Assembly: GCA_021821235.1 (NCBI GenBank)
Contig: JAKACS010000001.1
Coordinates: 1 to 25,486, forward strand
DNA: 25,486 nucleotides
Source: Bacillota bacterium
Lineage (GTDB): Bacteria > Bacillota > Bacilli > Bacillales_B > DSM-18226
Reading direction: 5' to 3'
The first letter of the stretch is position 1; each line of letters begins with the position of its first letter. The position numbers and the translations under genes are program-made. Below, piece after piece: positions 12,626 through 20,695 of this stretch. Under the pieces are notes generated by a model that did no database searches, was not told where the DNA came from, and saw nothing but the letters and a program-made list of their open reading frames with translations.

Positions 12626-12802
12626 ATGAGGGAAATTAAAGTTAGCAAAGAAACAGAGGGAATTTTAAATAAAATAGCAACTTTAAAAGCTTGTTCAGTA
12701 GAAGAGGCTGCACAAATTGTTCTCGAACGGTATGCTGACAGGGCAAAAAATCAAATAGAAACTGCATTTAAAACAGCGGATCGTTTGAATGCAATGAAAT
12801 GA
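12626..12802 (+). CDS. Small helical protein, possible ribbon-helix-helix regulator, 58 aa
   Basis: ATG 12626 lies one base after the previous stop, with AGGGAG upstream. The sequence REIKVSKETEGILNKIATLK followed by SVEEAAQIVLERYADR fits a short strand then two helices, as in Arc/MetJ-like proteins, but the match is loose. The last gene of the recombinase operon; a strong terminator begins eight bases after its stop. Confidence 0.55.
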   Translation: MREIKVSKETEGILNKIATLKACSVEEAAQIVLERYADRAKNQIETAFKTADRLNAMK

Positions 12803-12809
12803 AAAGGAA

Positions 12810-12841
12810 AAGGGCTTGCTATAATAGCAGGCCCTTATTTT
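12810..12841. terminator. Bidirectional terminator
   Basis: AAGGGCTTGCT pairs with AGCAGGCCCTT (one wobble) around a 5-base loop, followed by a T-rich run on the plus strand. It separates the recombinase operon from the convergent HTH gene. Confidence 0.85.
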
Positions 12842-13050
12842 TTTTCTAATTTAATTTCATATCCTAATAAATCAGCAACTTTTTGGAGATCTCGGACACG
12901 TAAAGCGTTGTTGTCTAAGGCTGACTGAAAGGTGGATTTCGGTAAATCCAAAGCCTTGGCAATCTCCTGGAATTGTTTAAATTCTGTTTCCTCCATCATT
13001 ACCCGTACTGCAGATTTTACACTCATACTACCTAAATTTACACTTTTCAT
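12835..13050 (-). CDS. HTH repressor-like protein, 71 aa
   Basis: ATG at 13050 has GGAGAGG upstream. The domain reads FKQFQEIAKALDLPKSTFQS, then ALRVRDLQKVADLLGYEIKL, an XRE-like compact HTH of phage/plasmid type. It diverges from the XRE gene at 13181, with about 130 bases between, a typical two-regulator switch. Which of the two is the repressor cannot be told from sequence. Confidence 0.75.
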   Translation of the reverse strand: MKSVNLGSMSVKSAVRVMMEETEFKQFQEIAKALDLPKSTFQSALDNNALRVRDLQKVADLLGYEIKLEKK

Positions 13051-13122
13051 AAAATATCATCCTCTCCGAAACCATATTATCATCATAAAACGAAAAAATA
13101 AACATAAAATGATTATTTAGTC

Positions 13123-13151
13123 TTGATGAAACGAATATTTAGTTTTATAAT
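13123..13151 (+). promoter_or_regulatory. Sigma-A promoter of the 13181 operon
   Basis: TTGATG (13123-13128) and a perfect TATAAT (13146-13151) are separated by 17 bases. An AAAC/GTTT dyad in the spacer is a candidate operator in this divergent region (13051-13180). Confidence 0.75.
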
Positions 13152-13180
13152 GGGTATAACAAAGACAAGGAGTGTGTTGA

Positions 13181-13390
13181 ATGAGGGAATACAGAAAAAA
13201 GAAAGGTCTAACCCAGAATGATTTAGCTACCTGTCTACAAATATCTGTTACATACTTAAACAAACTTGAAACCGGACACCTGCCAATGCGTCCAAAAATG
13301 GCAGCAAGAATCGCTTATGTACTGGAATGCGGACTGATTGAATTGATTCAAGACAAAACACAGATTATGTTGGGAGGAAAAATGAAATGA
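13181..13390 (+). CDS. XRE-family HTH regulator, 69 aa
   Basis: ATG 13181 follows AAGGAG. It is a bare Cro/C1-type HTH: REYRKKKGLTQNDLATCLQI, then SVTYLNKLETGHLPMRPKMA. Its stop overlaps the next ATG by four bases (ATGA), so the two are coupled. It is divergent from the 12835-13050 gene and sits behind an excellent promoter, so it probably acts as the early or lysogenic-type switch partner. Confidence 0.85.
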   Translation: MREYRKKKGLTQNDLATCLQISVTYLNKLETGHLPMRPKMAARIAYVLECGLIELIQDKTQIMLGGKMK

Positions 13391-13716
13391 AAGAAGCTAC
13401 AGCACTATTGATTGCAAACACTGGAGTAAAACTCGAAGGTCAAAATTTCGATGAAATATTAGAAGCGCAAGACATTATGAATGAACCTGTAATCTTGGTT
13501 GTAGAAGCAGGAACAAACAAGTTGCTTCACCACTTCGTTATAGAGGCAGAGGATATGAAGGATCTTACTTACATGTATGAACGAAAAATATTCTATACTT
13601 CCAGCATAACTGAAGGCAGCCACATGAAATGTTTAGGGGGGTTATTTCTGGGTGTGCCGAAGGATTATTTCAAACCAAAAAAGAAAAAGCGCTCAGCTGC
13701 AAGTGAACGCCGTTGA
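13387..13716 (+). CDS. Protein of unknown function, 109 aa
   Basis: Starts at ATG 13387, overlapping the XRE stop. It is a mixed alpha/beta protein with EPVILVVEAGTNKLLHHFVI, followed by a strongly basic C-terminus (PKKKKRSAASERR) that could bind nucleic acid. No family is recognised. Coupling to the XRE gene suggests a regulatory accessory role. Confidence 0.7.
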   Translation: MKEATALLIANTGVKLEGQNFDEILEAQDIMNEPVILVVEAGTNKLLHHFVIEAEDMKDLTYMYERKIFYTSSITEGSHMKCLGGLFLGVPKDYFKPKKKKRSAASERR

Positions 13717-13770
13717 AATCAAATTCAATTAATAACATAATCATTTTAACAGAAGGAGGCCTGATCTGGA

Positions 13771-13932
13771 ATGTATCTAATGTTGCTGCATGATAATGAT
13801 GCTACATTGACAGTGCGTGTAGAGGATGTTGTAGTGATTGGTAAGATGGTAGGAGGTTCATTCGCTCCTAAAAACGAAGAAAACCAACTCGCGGCGAACG
13901 AATTGGCTTTCAGTGTAAATCAAATTGTCTAA
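13771..13932 (+). CDS. Small protein, 53 aa
   Basis: ATG 13771 is preceded by AAGGAGG, eleven bases upstream. The peptide MYLMLLHDNDATLTVRVEDV continues with VVIGKMVGGSF and an Asn/Glu-rich tail; the Val-rich strands suggest a small beta protein. It ends about 30 bases before a terminator, closing the 13181 operon. Function is unknown. Confidence 0.55.
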   Translation: MYLMLLHDNDATLTVRVEDVVVIGKMVGGSFAPKNEENQLAANELAFSVNQIV

Positions 13933-13961
13933 GTAAATTATAACTGATTGTATCTCCTTTT

Positions 13962-13996
13962 AAAAGAGAAGTGGCTTTACAGCTGCTTCTTTTTTA
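13962..13996 (+). terminator. Intrinsic terminator
   Basis: GAAG-tg-GCT pairs with AGC-tg-CTTC around a short loop, extended by A/T pairs, then a T run. It closes the 13181-13932 operon. Confidence 0.7.
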
Positions 13997-14119
13997 AAAT
14001 TATCTCTTTTTTTCTTAAGTGAATCCCCTATAGTAGCCGTGAGAGAAAAAATTCGGCACAATTATGTACAAGGACCTCTTTTGGATATAAATCGAGAGGA
14101 TAGCCCTTTTTAAACGCGG

Positions 14120-14148
14120 TTGTAGATTGATGTAGAAATTGATAGAAT
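14120..14148 (+). promoter_or_regulatory. Probable rep promoter
   Basis: TTGTAG (14120-14125) and TAGAAT (14143-14148) are 17 bases apart. A start near 14155 would give a leader of about 155 bases before the Rep ATG. The stretch 13997-14119 shows no gene. Confidence 0.5.
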
Positions 14149-14162
14149 AATAGACATAAGAA

Positions 14163-14310
14163 AAACCCCTACTGTTTGGCGACGGCGGGGTTTCTCAAAA
14201 GGAAGAAGGCATATACCTTCAATTTAGGGTTTCGTATACCCTTTTTTAGTTGTTTTTTTAATAATAACATAGGTGTATGCCCGTTTTCCACTATGGAAAG
14301 GGGGCGGAGC
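14163..14310 (+). promoter_or_regulatory. Attenuator-like Rep leader
   Basis: In order: AAACCCC/GGGGTTT (14163-14193), GAAGG/CCTTC (14205-14220), AGGGT/ACCCT followed by six T (14226-14247), and TTTCC/GGAAA (14285-14299), whose 3' side is part of the AAAGGGGG ribosome site. The third is terminator-like, and the last could hide the ribosome site. This suggests control of Rep at both transcription and translation. Confidence 0.55.
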
Positions 14311-15633
14311 ATGGAAAATTTACAGCCAATTTTTGAGAAAAAAGAAACATTTATTGGGGAATGGCAGGATTGCTACATATCAGATTCAAAGATTACTGGC
14401 TTTGTCTGTACATTTCATTTGAAAAATAAGCAGCATATCTTTTATGGTCTCAATGACATCAAAGCGCTCTTAAAAGAAGCCAAAAAACGTAAACACGACA
14501 TATATTTGAGCCTAAATGCCTTCGAATATGGAGTGCGGCAAACCGGCTCATTAAAGCAAATTCGGAACATAGGCGTTGATATTGATTGCTACAAGTTAAA
14601 TATCCCGGTGGATCGCGCCCTGGAAGAAATAAAACGGCTTATATTTAAAGGTTCAATACCAAATCCGAATGTTATTATATTCTCCGGGCGAGGATTGCAG
14701 CTGCTGTACTCCATTAGCGGTGGCGCTGCACCAAAAATGTCTTTTCTAACACAATACATAACTGCACAATTTATATCTGATTTGAGGCATTTAGGCGCTG
14801 ATACATCAGGAACGGATGTGACTCGAGTTTTCCGTTTACCGTATAGCGTTAATAGCAGGAATGGGAAACAGGTAACATTTGAGATTTGGAGAACATTAGA
14901 ATATAGCTTACAAGAGTTATATACATTCTGTAAGCCATTAGAAAAGCGCAGAAAGCCTGTTAAAGGGAAAAAAGCGACTCTACATACTTTACCTGCCCAA
15001 AAGGATTTAAGAAACTTATATAGCCTTAATACAGCCCGTAAAAACGATTTAGAAGCATTAGTTTCCCTTCGTATGGGAGAGATAGAAAAACGTAACGTAC
15101 TGACCTATGTGTACGCATATACAGTGGCTTTAATCCTTAAAAATAAAGAGGCAACAATTGAATTTGCGGACCAATTAAACATGAGATTAACGGATCCACA
15201 GAAAAACAAAGAATTAAGAAGAACTGCCGGCAATGCATATGATGATGCACTGAAGTTCTTTGATGAATTCCAAAAGCGTGACTTTAAAATGTGGTATCAA
15301 CATATGGACGGAATTAAACGCCCGATGAAGAATGTCACGATCATCGAGGAGTTAGATATCACAGCAGAGGAAATGAAGCATTTAACGACCATTATAGACG
15401 GTCTGGAGAAGCAAGCAAGGGATACAGTTCGTAAGCGGACAAAACGCCGTGAAGAGGGCGTGAAGAAGCGTGAGGATTATCTCAAAGAGCAACATAATAC
15501 AACCGATAGCAAACTTACGCTGCTGCAAGAATTGCTTCAAAAAGAGCCGAATAGCACCAATAAGAGTTTGGCAGAAGCCATGAACGTATCTGTCCGGTAC
15601 ATCCAGAAATTAAAGAAGCAACTCCAGGGGTGA
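14311..15633 (+). CDS. Replication initiator with primase-like (AEP) domain, 440 aa
   Basis: ATG 14311 is chosen because AAAGGGGG precedes it at good distance; the frame is open back to 14176 but has no other site. Primase motifs are visible: VDID (Asp90, Asp92), FSGRGLQLLY (124-133) and GTDVTRVFRLPYSVNSR (167-183), as in archaeo-eukaryotic-primase-type plasmid replication proteins. A helical middle region follows, and the C-terminus carries an HTH (SNKSLAEAMNVSVRYI-type, about 420-437) that may bind the origin. It is monocistronic, with a structured leader and a strong terminator behind. A second primase-fold protein is encoded at 17583. Initiator role is inferred. Confidence 0.78.
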   Translation: MENLQPIFEKKETFIGEWQDCYISDSKITGFVCTFHLKNKQHIFYGLNDIKALLKEAKKRKHDIYLSLNAFEYGVRQTGSLKQIRNIGVDIDCYKLNIPVDRALEEIKRLIFKGSIPNPNVIIFSGRGLQLLYSISGGAAPKMSFLTQYITAQFISDLRHLGADTSGTDVTRVFRLPYSVNSRNGKQVTFEIWRTLEYSLQELYTFCKPLEKRRKPVKGKKATLHTLPAQKDLRNLYSLNTARKNDLEALVSLRMGEIEKRNVLTYVYAYTVALILKNKEATIEFADQLNMRLTDPQKNKELRRTAGNAYDDALKFFDEFQKRDFKMWYQHMDGIKRPMKNVTIIEELDITAEEMKHLTTIIDGLEKQARDTVRKRTKRREEGVKKREDYLKEQHNTTDSKLTLLQELLQKEPNSTNKSLAEAMNVSVRYIQKLKKQLQG

Positions 15634-15787
15634 ACAGGTATGTCTGCTTAAACCCCTATTAATTGGACTGGTTTTTAAAAACAAGGTTTGCTGTATTGGT
15701 TTATATATGGTTTTAGAGGACATAGCCCACAGCGGGAGGCGTTCAAGCGGTAGCGCGAGAGGTATTTCTTCTACATTTATTACACAG

Positions 15788-15841
15788 AAAAAGCATAGTG
15801 TATCTACTCTACTTAAGAGCGGATCACTATGCTTTTTTTAT
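15788..15841. terminator. Bidirectional terminator with 13-bp stem
   Basis: AAAAAGCATAGTG (15788-15800) pairs perfectly with CACTATGCTTTTT (15825-15837) around a 24-base loop, with further T after it. It lies between the convergent Rep and zinc-finger genes. The spacer 15634-15787 shows no gene. Confidence 0.85.
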
Positions 15842-16872
15842 TTTTTCAACTTGCCGGTGTAATTTTCAAGAATGAATTTAATCTCTTTTATTGACCGGGA
15901 TTTAGGTTTGGTAAGCTTCTTTTGGATTTCCTCCACTGTTAATTCTTCTTTAAAGTGCCATTGGGCAATTCTTCTCACCATTGCATCATATCTGTTTGCG
16001 CATTTACTTCGTTCGTTTGCTTCAGGAGGAGGGCAGAAGTTTGCATCTGCTTTTCGAGGAATAAAGTAATCCCCACAATAACGGCATTTTTTGATTTTAG
16101 GGTTTTCAGTTACTAATTCGTAAAGTCTGAGATAAAAGACACCTAATAAACATGTTGAGCTTGTGAATTTAGTAATTTCCCCATCTGCTAAGCCGACTAC
16201 AGGATTTATTAAGTTTGCTTTGCTGTTTACTGCATGTAACAAGGCTCGTTTGGCAAGTAAATATACAGTTTCTTTTGGAGTATCTGCGGTTAATTCGTTT
16301 TTGGGATATGTGTACTTAGAAAGTAAGTCTGGAGTTCTTAAAAAATCTTCATCTTTATTTTGGAGAGCCTCATGAATACGAATCATATCTTGTAAAGTGC
16401 CGATTTCCCTTCTGAAGTAGGCCAAAGACTCGTTTGTTGTGTGTAGCTGCATGCCAAAATTACGGGCTGTACTCTCGTTAATGCTCCCTTTTTGTGTTCC
16501 GATGCCATCATACCCAATTGTTCCGTATTGATTATAAAAATTAATGATGGATTTTGTATCTTTCACATCTAAAGATAGGACGGTATTGATGAATACCTCC
16601 ATATCAAACTGTTCAAAAGGGTTGTACATATGGCTTGTGTCGGCTATTTGAGCATAAATATCACTTTCGTCCATTTTTTCACCGTTCATTAATCTTTCTT
16701 TATAACTCGTAGAAATGATATAAGTCGTTTCCTCCAGCACAATAAACTCGTAAGGACCCCGAATTCCGATCATCAGGGGTCTATTTGTATTGAATTCTAG
16801 ATCTTCTGGATATGTAAACTCCTTTTTCAAATCCTCATTTTCAGTAATTTTTGGTTTTTTGATTTTACTCAT
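15838..16872 (-). CDS. CGNR-type zinc-finger regulator-like protein, 344 aa
   Basis: ATG at 16872 has AAGGTGG eight bases upstream; an in-frame GTG at 16884 falls inside that site, so it is not the start. The bulk is a helical, uncharacterised domain. Near the C-terminus lies CRYCGDYFIPRKADANFC then C291 (Cys263, Cys266, Cys280, Cys291), a zinc finger of the type seen in CGNR/ABATE-like regulators, followed by a basic RRIAQWH region. It diverges from the HTH gene at 17021 across a spacer with repeated operators, so it probably controls the replication operon and itself. Confidence 0.75.
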   Translation of the reverse strand: MSKIKKPKITENEDLKKEFTYPEDLEFNTNRPLMIGIRGPYEFIVLEETTYIISTSYKERLMNGEKMDESDIYAQIADTSHMYNPFEQFDMEVFINTVLSLDVKDTKSIINFYNQYGTIGYDGIGTQKGSINESTARNFGMQLHTTNESLAYFRREIGTLQDMIRIHEALQNKDEDFLRTPDLLSKYTYPKNELTADTPKETVYLLAKRALLHAVNSKANLINPVVGLADGEITKFTSSTCLLGVFYLRLYELVTENPKIKKCRYCGDYFIPRKADANFCPPPEANERSKCANRYDAMVRRIAQWHFKEELTVEEIQKKLTKPKSRSIKEIKFILENYTGKLKK

Positions 16873-16885
16873 TGAAAATCCCACC

Positions 16886-16967
16886 TTAAAAGTAAGTATA
16901 TTTCTTTAAAAAAACTCTTATTTATGGATAAAAGTAAGTATAAAATCTATTTTATACACTTATTTTA
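16886..16967. promoter_or_regulatory. Operator repeats between the zinc-finger gene and the replication operon
   Basis: AAAAGTAAGTATA occurs twice in direct orientation (16888-16900 and 16930-16942), 42 bp or about four helical turns apart. An imperfect inverted copy, TATACACTTATTTTA, lies at 16953-16967. On the minus strand the repeats contain TATACT -10-like hexamers, so a protein bound there would block transcription. Confidence 0.65.
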
Positions 16968-17020
16968 CACGATATGATGTTAGTATACAACACCAAATTA
17001 AAAAGAAAAGAGGTGAAAAC

Positions 17021-17233
17021 ATGAAACCTAACAGCGAAATTCGCAATTTAATCCGTGTTTCAGGCATTTGCTCTTGGCAGGTCGCAGAGAAGCTGGGCAT
17101 TCATGAAAATTCCTTGTACCGAATGTTAAGAAAAGAACTTGATCCAGATGAAAAAAACAAAATTTATCAGGCATTAGAACAGTTGAAAGTTGAGAGAGAA
17201 GCGGAAATATCAAAGATTCACCAAATAAACTAA
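17021..17233 (+). CDS. HTH protein, 70 aa
   Basis: ATG 17021 follows AGAGGTG. The protein is an HTH of the kind common at the start of Firmicute mobile-element operons: NLIRVSGICSWQVAEKLGIH, then ENSLYRMLRKELDPDEKNKI. The C-terminal helix is rich in Glu and Lys. It is the first gene of a plus-strand run through to 22051 and is divergent from the zinc-finger gene. Probably a repressor or activator of the operon. Confidence 0.85.
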   Translation: MKPNSEIRNLIRVSGICSWQVAEKLGIHENSLYRMLRKELDPDEKNKIYQALEQLKVEREAEISKIHQIN

Positions 17234-17256
17234 TTATTCCATTGGAGGAAATATAA

Positions 17257-17559
17257 ATGATCATTATGTCGACTTTTTCGGAAGACTCTACACCGATTGC
17301 ACAAAGAACAAGAGATTTACTGTCAGCTGCAGGAGAGGCGGTTTTCTTTGCACCACACGGAACGACAGGAGTTTTTATCTCAGTTGATGATGAGAATCCA
17401 GGCAATTTCGCAGTTTACGCAAGTAATGATACACAGGATTTAGATATCGTAAGAGGTTTTGACAGTTTTGAAATGAGCTGGGCGTATGCAAGGATCGTAG
17501 CGGAAACGGCCGGATTAACTGAAGAAGATATCGATTCTGATGTCTATATCACAGAATAA
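17257..17559 (+). CDS. Acidic protein of unknown function, 100 aa
   Basis: ATG 17257 lies eight bases after GGAGG (an in-frame ATG at 17266 is possible). The protein is mixed alpha/beta and acidic, with FFAPHGTTGVFISVDDENPG and a helical C-terminal half ending EEDIDSDVYITE. No catalytic motif is seen. It is placed between the HTH gene and the primase-helicase, so a replication accessory or a host-defence inhibitor are both possible; neither is supported directly. Confidence 0.75.
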   Translation: MIIMSTFSEDSTPIAQRTRDLLSAAGEAVFFAPHGTTGVFISVDDENPGNFAVYASNDTQDLDIVRGFDSFEMSWAYARIVAETAGLTEEDIDSDVYITE

Positions 17560-17582
17560 CCTGCCGTGAAGGAAGTGAGGAT

Positions 17583-20072
17583 ATGGTAAGCAAAGGACAA
17601 ATTCAAGCTGAAAGCTTCATAAAAACACTTTACAGCAATGCGAAGACCGGTTTTATCAGTCTCTGGACCTTGGAAGATAAGAAAACAAGGTGGTTTCCGG
17701 TAAAACAAATTGATGAACTTATCGGGGAAGCCATTAATTTAAGGGATACACATAATGTTTACTTCGGTGTAGGAGTGCGGAAAGAAGCGCTTGGTGAGTA
17801 CAAGAGAGGCAAAAACGAAGATGTTCTCTCTTTGCCAGGTGTATGGGTGGAAATCGACCTTAAAGGCGGAGATCATGCTGCGGGTAACTTGCCAGCTGAG
17901 GATGATGTTCAAGGGATTTTAGATACATTCCCATTAGAACCATCGATTGTGGTCCATAGTGGCGGAGGATTGCATTGTTACTGGCTGTTTCAAGAGCCTG
18001 CGACGATAGTATCTGTTAAGAGCATGCAAAGTGCGGAAAGAATGCTTTCTCGTTTCCAAAACGTGTTTATCCGATTAGGCAGAGCTAAAGGCTTTCATAT
18101 AGACAATACAGCAGACTTGGCAAGGGTTTTGAGAGTACCAGGCACTTACAACCTTAAGAGCAATCCTAAACCGGTTAAAACGGAGTTGTTTGAACCAGAT
18201 AAACGGTATTCTCTTAGCGAATTATACGAAGCAATTACCAGTATTGAAGCACTTTTCCCGGAAGAACCAAAAGAGAAGGCGACAAGAAAGCAATATGATG
18301 GAGAATTGCCAGATGCTAAGAATTCAAATCGAATTGTTCAGGAATGCCAGTTTATTCAGGATTACTTAGAACATCAGGAGAATGCCAATTATAAAGAATG
18401 GATTGCGGCTCTTTCAATAGCTGCATATAGCGAAAATGGTGAAGATTTAGTTCATGAATGGTCAAAGGGTCATTCTGGATACAGTGAACTAGAAGTTGAC
18501 CGAAAGTATACCGAAATTCGGTCAAAAATGAAGCCGAGAACGTGCCAAAGCATACAACAGGAATTCGGTAAATGTAATGGTTGCAGGCACTTTAACAAGA
18601 TTAATAGCCCCATAGCTTTAGGAATGGAGCGGAAAAGAGAAAAGCCGATGGAACAAAAGAACTTTAAACGGACAGATTTAGGCAATGCGGAGCGGATGGT
18701 ACACCGACATGGCCAGAATATTAGGTTCAATACTTCATTCGGCAAATGGTATCTCTGGGATGGCAAGCGGTGGAATGAGGATAAGGTGAGCAAAGTGCTT
18801 CAGATTGCTAAGGATACGGTAAGAGCCATTTATGAAGAAGCTGCTCAATCTGATGATCCTGATATGAGGAAATCACTCGGAGAACATGCTATGAGGTCTG
18901 AATCGAGGTCCCGTATTGAATCAATGGTATCTCTAGCTAAGTCAGAAGTGCCAGTATTGCCAGATGAAATGGATAAGAATATCTGGGCATTCAACTGTGA
19001 GAATGGTGTGATTAACCTTAAAAATGGCGAATTACAGCCTCATAGCCGTGATTACATGATGACTAAAATCTCACCTGTTACTTATGATGCAAGCGCCGAT
19101 TGCCCTACCTGGAAGGGGTTTTTAAATGACATCTTCCAGGATGAGCAAGGGAACGTCAAGCAAGATACGATTGATTTCCTTCAAAAAGCAGTAGGTTACT
19201 CGCTGACAGGTTCAACTACAGAGCAAGTATTGTTCTTCTTATATGGGACGGGCCGTAACGGAAAAAGCACATTTATGAACGTGATCAAGGACATTTTAGG
19301 AGATTACGGCAAACAAACAAATGCAGAAACCTTCACTGTAAAGAAGTCAGACCGAGTAAACAACGATATCGCGGCTTTAAAGGGTGCTCGCATGGTTGCT
19401 GCTACGGAAAGTGAAGAAGGGGCAAGGCTGGCAGAAAGCTTGGTAAAGCAATTAACAGGTGGAGAGCCGGTGCAAGCACGCTTTTTACATCAAGAATACT
19501 TCGAATATGTTCCTCAATTTAAGATTTTCTTTACAACTAACCACAAACCAGTAATCAGGGGTGCTGATGAAGGGATTTGGAGAAGGATCCGTTTAGTACC
19601 TTTCACTGTTAGGGTTCCTGACGAAAAGCTCGATAAGGATTTACCGGAAAAGCTTCGAAATGAAATGTCCGGGATTCTGCGTTGGATGGTGGAAGGGTGC
19701 TTGAAATGGCAGAAAGAAGGCCTTGGAGTTCCTCAAGAGGTAAAGGATGCGACTGACAGCTATCGGGATGAAATGGACACAATCGGAAGTTTCATCAGTG
19801 ATTTATGTGTAGTCCATGAGAATGCGAAAACATTGGCAGCAGACCTGTATCGTCAATACGGCTATTGGTGCCAGGATAATGGTGAATACGAGATTACTAA
19901 ACAGAAATTCAACCGAAAGCTTGAAGAAAGAGGCTTTAAAAAGGGCAGGGACGGCAGAGGTATCTTCTTAGCCGGTGTTGGATTAAGGGATTTCTCTAAT
20001 TATCATCCTTCTTCTTTTACTAAAAGTGAAAAAGTGAAGAGTTATGAAGAAAAAAAGACAAATTCAGCTTAA
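17583..20072 (+). CDS. Primase-helicase (AEP-type N-terminus, D5/SF3 helicase), 829 aa
   Basis: ATG 17583 follows GGAAGTGAGG. The N-terminal primase-like part has VWVEIDLK (88-94), HSGGGLHCYW (125-134) and ARVLRVPGTYNLK (180-192); motif I reads Glu-Ile-Asp, where Asp-x-Asp is usual. A cysteine cluster (about 320-337, TCQSIQQEFGKCNGC) follows in a PriCT-like region. Then comes a D5-type helicase with Walker A GTGRNGKST (555-563, Lys561), a downstream KIFFTTNHKP sensor and an IWRRIRLVPF arginine finger. It is the P4/phage-type replicative primase-helicase that unwinds the origin and primes DNA. The ERCC4 nuclease and SF2 helicase genes follow it. Confidence 0.92.
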   Translation: MVSKGQIQAESFIKTLYSNAKTGFISLWTLEDKKTRWFPVKQIDELIGEAINLRDTHNVYFGVGVRKEALGEYKRGKNEDVLSLPGVWVEIDLKGGDHAAGNLPAEDDVQGILDTFPLEPSIVVHSGGGLHCYWLFQEPATIVSVKSMQSAERMLSRFQNVFIRLGRAKGFHIDNTADLARVLRVPGTYNLKSNPKPVKTELFEPDKRYSLSELYEAITSIEALFPEEPKEKATRKQYDGELPDAKNSNRIVQECQFIQDYLEHQENANYKEWIAALSIAAYSENGEDLVHEWSKGHSGYSELEVDRKYTEIRSKMKPRTCQSIQQEFGKCNGCRHFNKINSPIALGMERKREKPMEQKNFKRTDLGNAERMVHRHGQNIRFNTSFGKWYLWDGKRWNEDKVSKVLQIAKDTVRAIYEEAAQSDDPDMRKSLGEHAMRSESRSRIESMVSLAKSEVPVLPDEMDKNIWAFNCENGVINLKNGELQPHSRDYMMTKISPVTYDASADCPTWKGFLNDIFQDEQGNVKQDTIDFLQKAVGYSLTGSTTEQVLFFLYGTGRNGKSTFMNVIKDILGDYGKQTNAETFTVKKSDRVNNDIAALKGARMVAATESEEGARLAESLVKQLTGGEPVQARFLHQEYFEYVPQFKIFFTTNHKPVIRGADEGIWRRIRLVPFTVRVPDEKLDKDLPEKLRNEMSGILRWMVEGCLKWQKEGLGVPQEVKDATDSYRDEMDTIGSFISDLCVVHENAKTLAADLYRQYGYWCQDNGEYEITKQKFNRKLEERGFKKGRDGRGIFLAGVGLRDFSNYHPSSFTKSEKVKSYEEKKTNSA

Positions 20073-20150
20073 TAAGAGAAATAGCAGAAAAAAGCGGAAA
20101 AACGTTCACAGAAATTCACTTTTACACAATATCAAAAAAAACGAGGTGAA

Positions 20151-20687
20151 ATGATGGTACCTGTTTTCTATAAATACACGGATAAGGAAATGAGCGAACT
20201 CCTGAAAACCATCACAATCTTAGTCGACACCAGAGAGCAGAAGAATGAGCATATAGTGCAGTATTTTGATTCCAAAAGCATTCTCTATAAGTCTTGTAAG
20301 CAAGATGCGGGCGATTACTCTGTGATGCTGCCAAAGAATGAAATGCTAGGAATTGCTAGGGATATTTACTTTCCAGTAGCGGTTGAGCGAAAAAATTCAG
20401 TCGATGAACTGGCCCAGACGATTAAGGAGCGGACGCGATTCGAAAACGAACTCATTCGTTCTCATAAACTCAAATTCTTGTTAATGGTCGAGGATCCAAA
20501 CGGTTATGAAAACCTGTTGTTTGGACAGTATCAGAGCCAATATGAACCAAAGGCGCTGCTAGGAAGCTTGAAGTCGTTTGAAGCGAGATATAACTTCGCA
20601 ACGGTATTTATCCCTAAGAAAGTCGCAGGGAACTACATTTATCATCACTTTTACTACTACGTTAGAAACTATTTGAAAGAGATGTAG
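20151..20687 (+). CDS. ERCC4-type nuclease, 178 aa
   Basis: The start is ATG 20151, or ATG 20154 if the close GAGGTG site is used. The ERCC4 nuclease core is visible: ILVDTREQ (23-30), AGDYSV (53-58) and VAVERKNSVDEL (76-87), giving the GD...ERK signature. This fold cuts branched or flap DNA, as in XPF/Mus81. It has no HhH or helicase domain of its own, so the SF2 helicase encoded nine bases on is the likely partner. It may process replication or recombination intermediates. Confidence 0.9.
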   Translation: MMVPVFYKYTDKEMSELLKTITILVDTREQKNEHIVQYFDSKSILYKSCKQDAGDYSVMLPKNEMLGIARDIYFPVAVERKNSVDELAQTIKERTRFENELIRSHKLKFLLMVEDPNGYENLLFGQYQSQYEPKALLGSLKSFEARYNFATVFIPKKVAGNYIYHHFYYYVRNYLKEM

Positions 20688-20695
20688 GTGATTCT

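Noticed and set aside
6524..14176. Shared 14-bp sequence AAACCCCTACTGTT at 6524 and 14163
   Set aside because: About one such match is expected by chance in a window of this size, and the surroundings differ.
14176..14310. 45-residue N-terminal extension of Rep
   Set aside because: The stretch overlaps the leader hairpins and terminator and has no ribosome site; ATG 14311 does.
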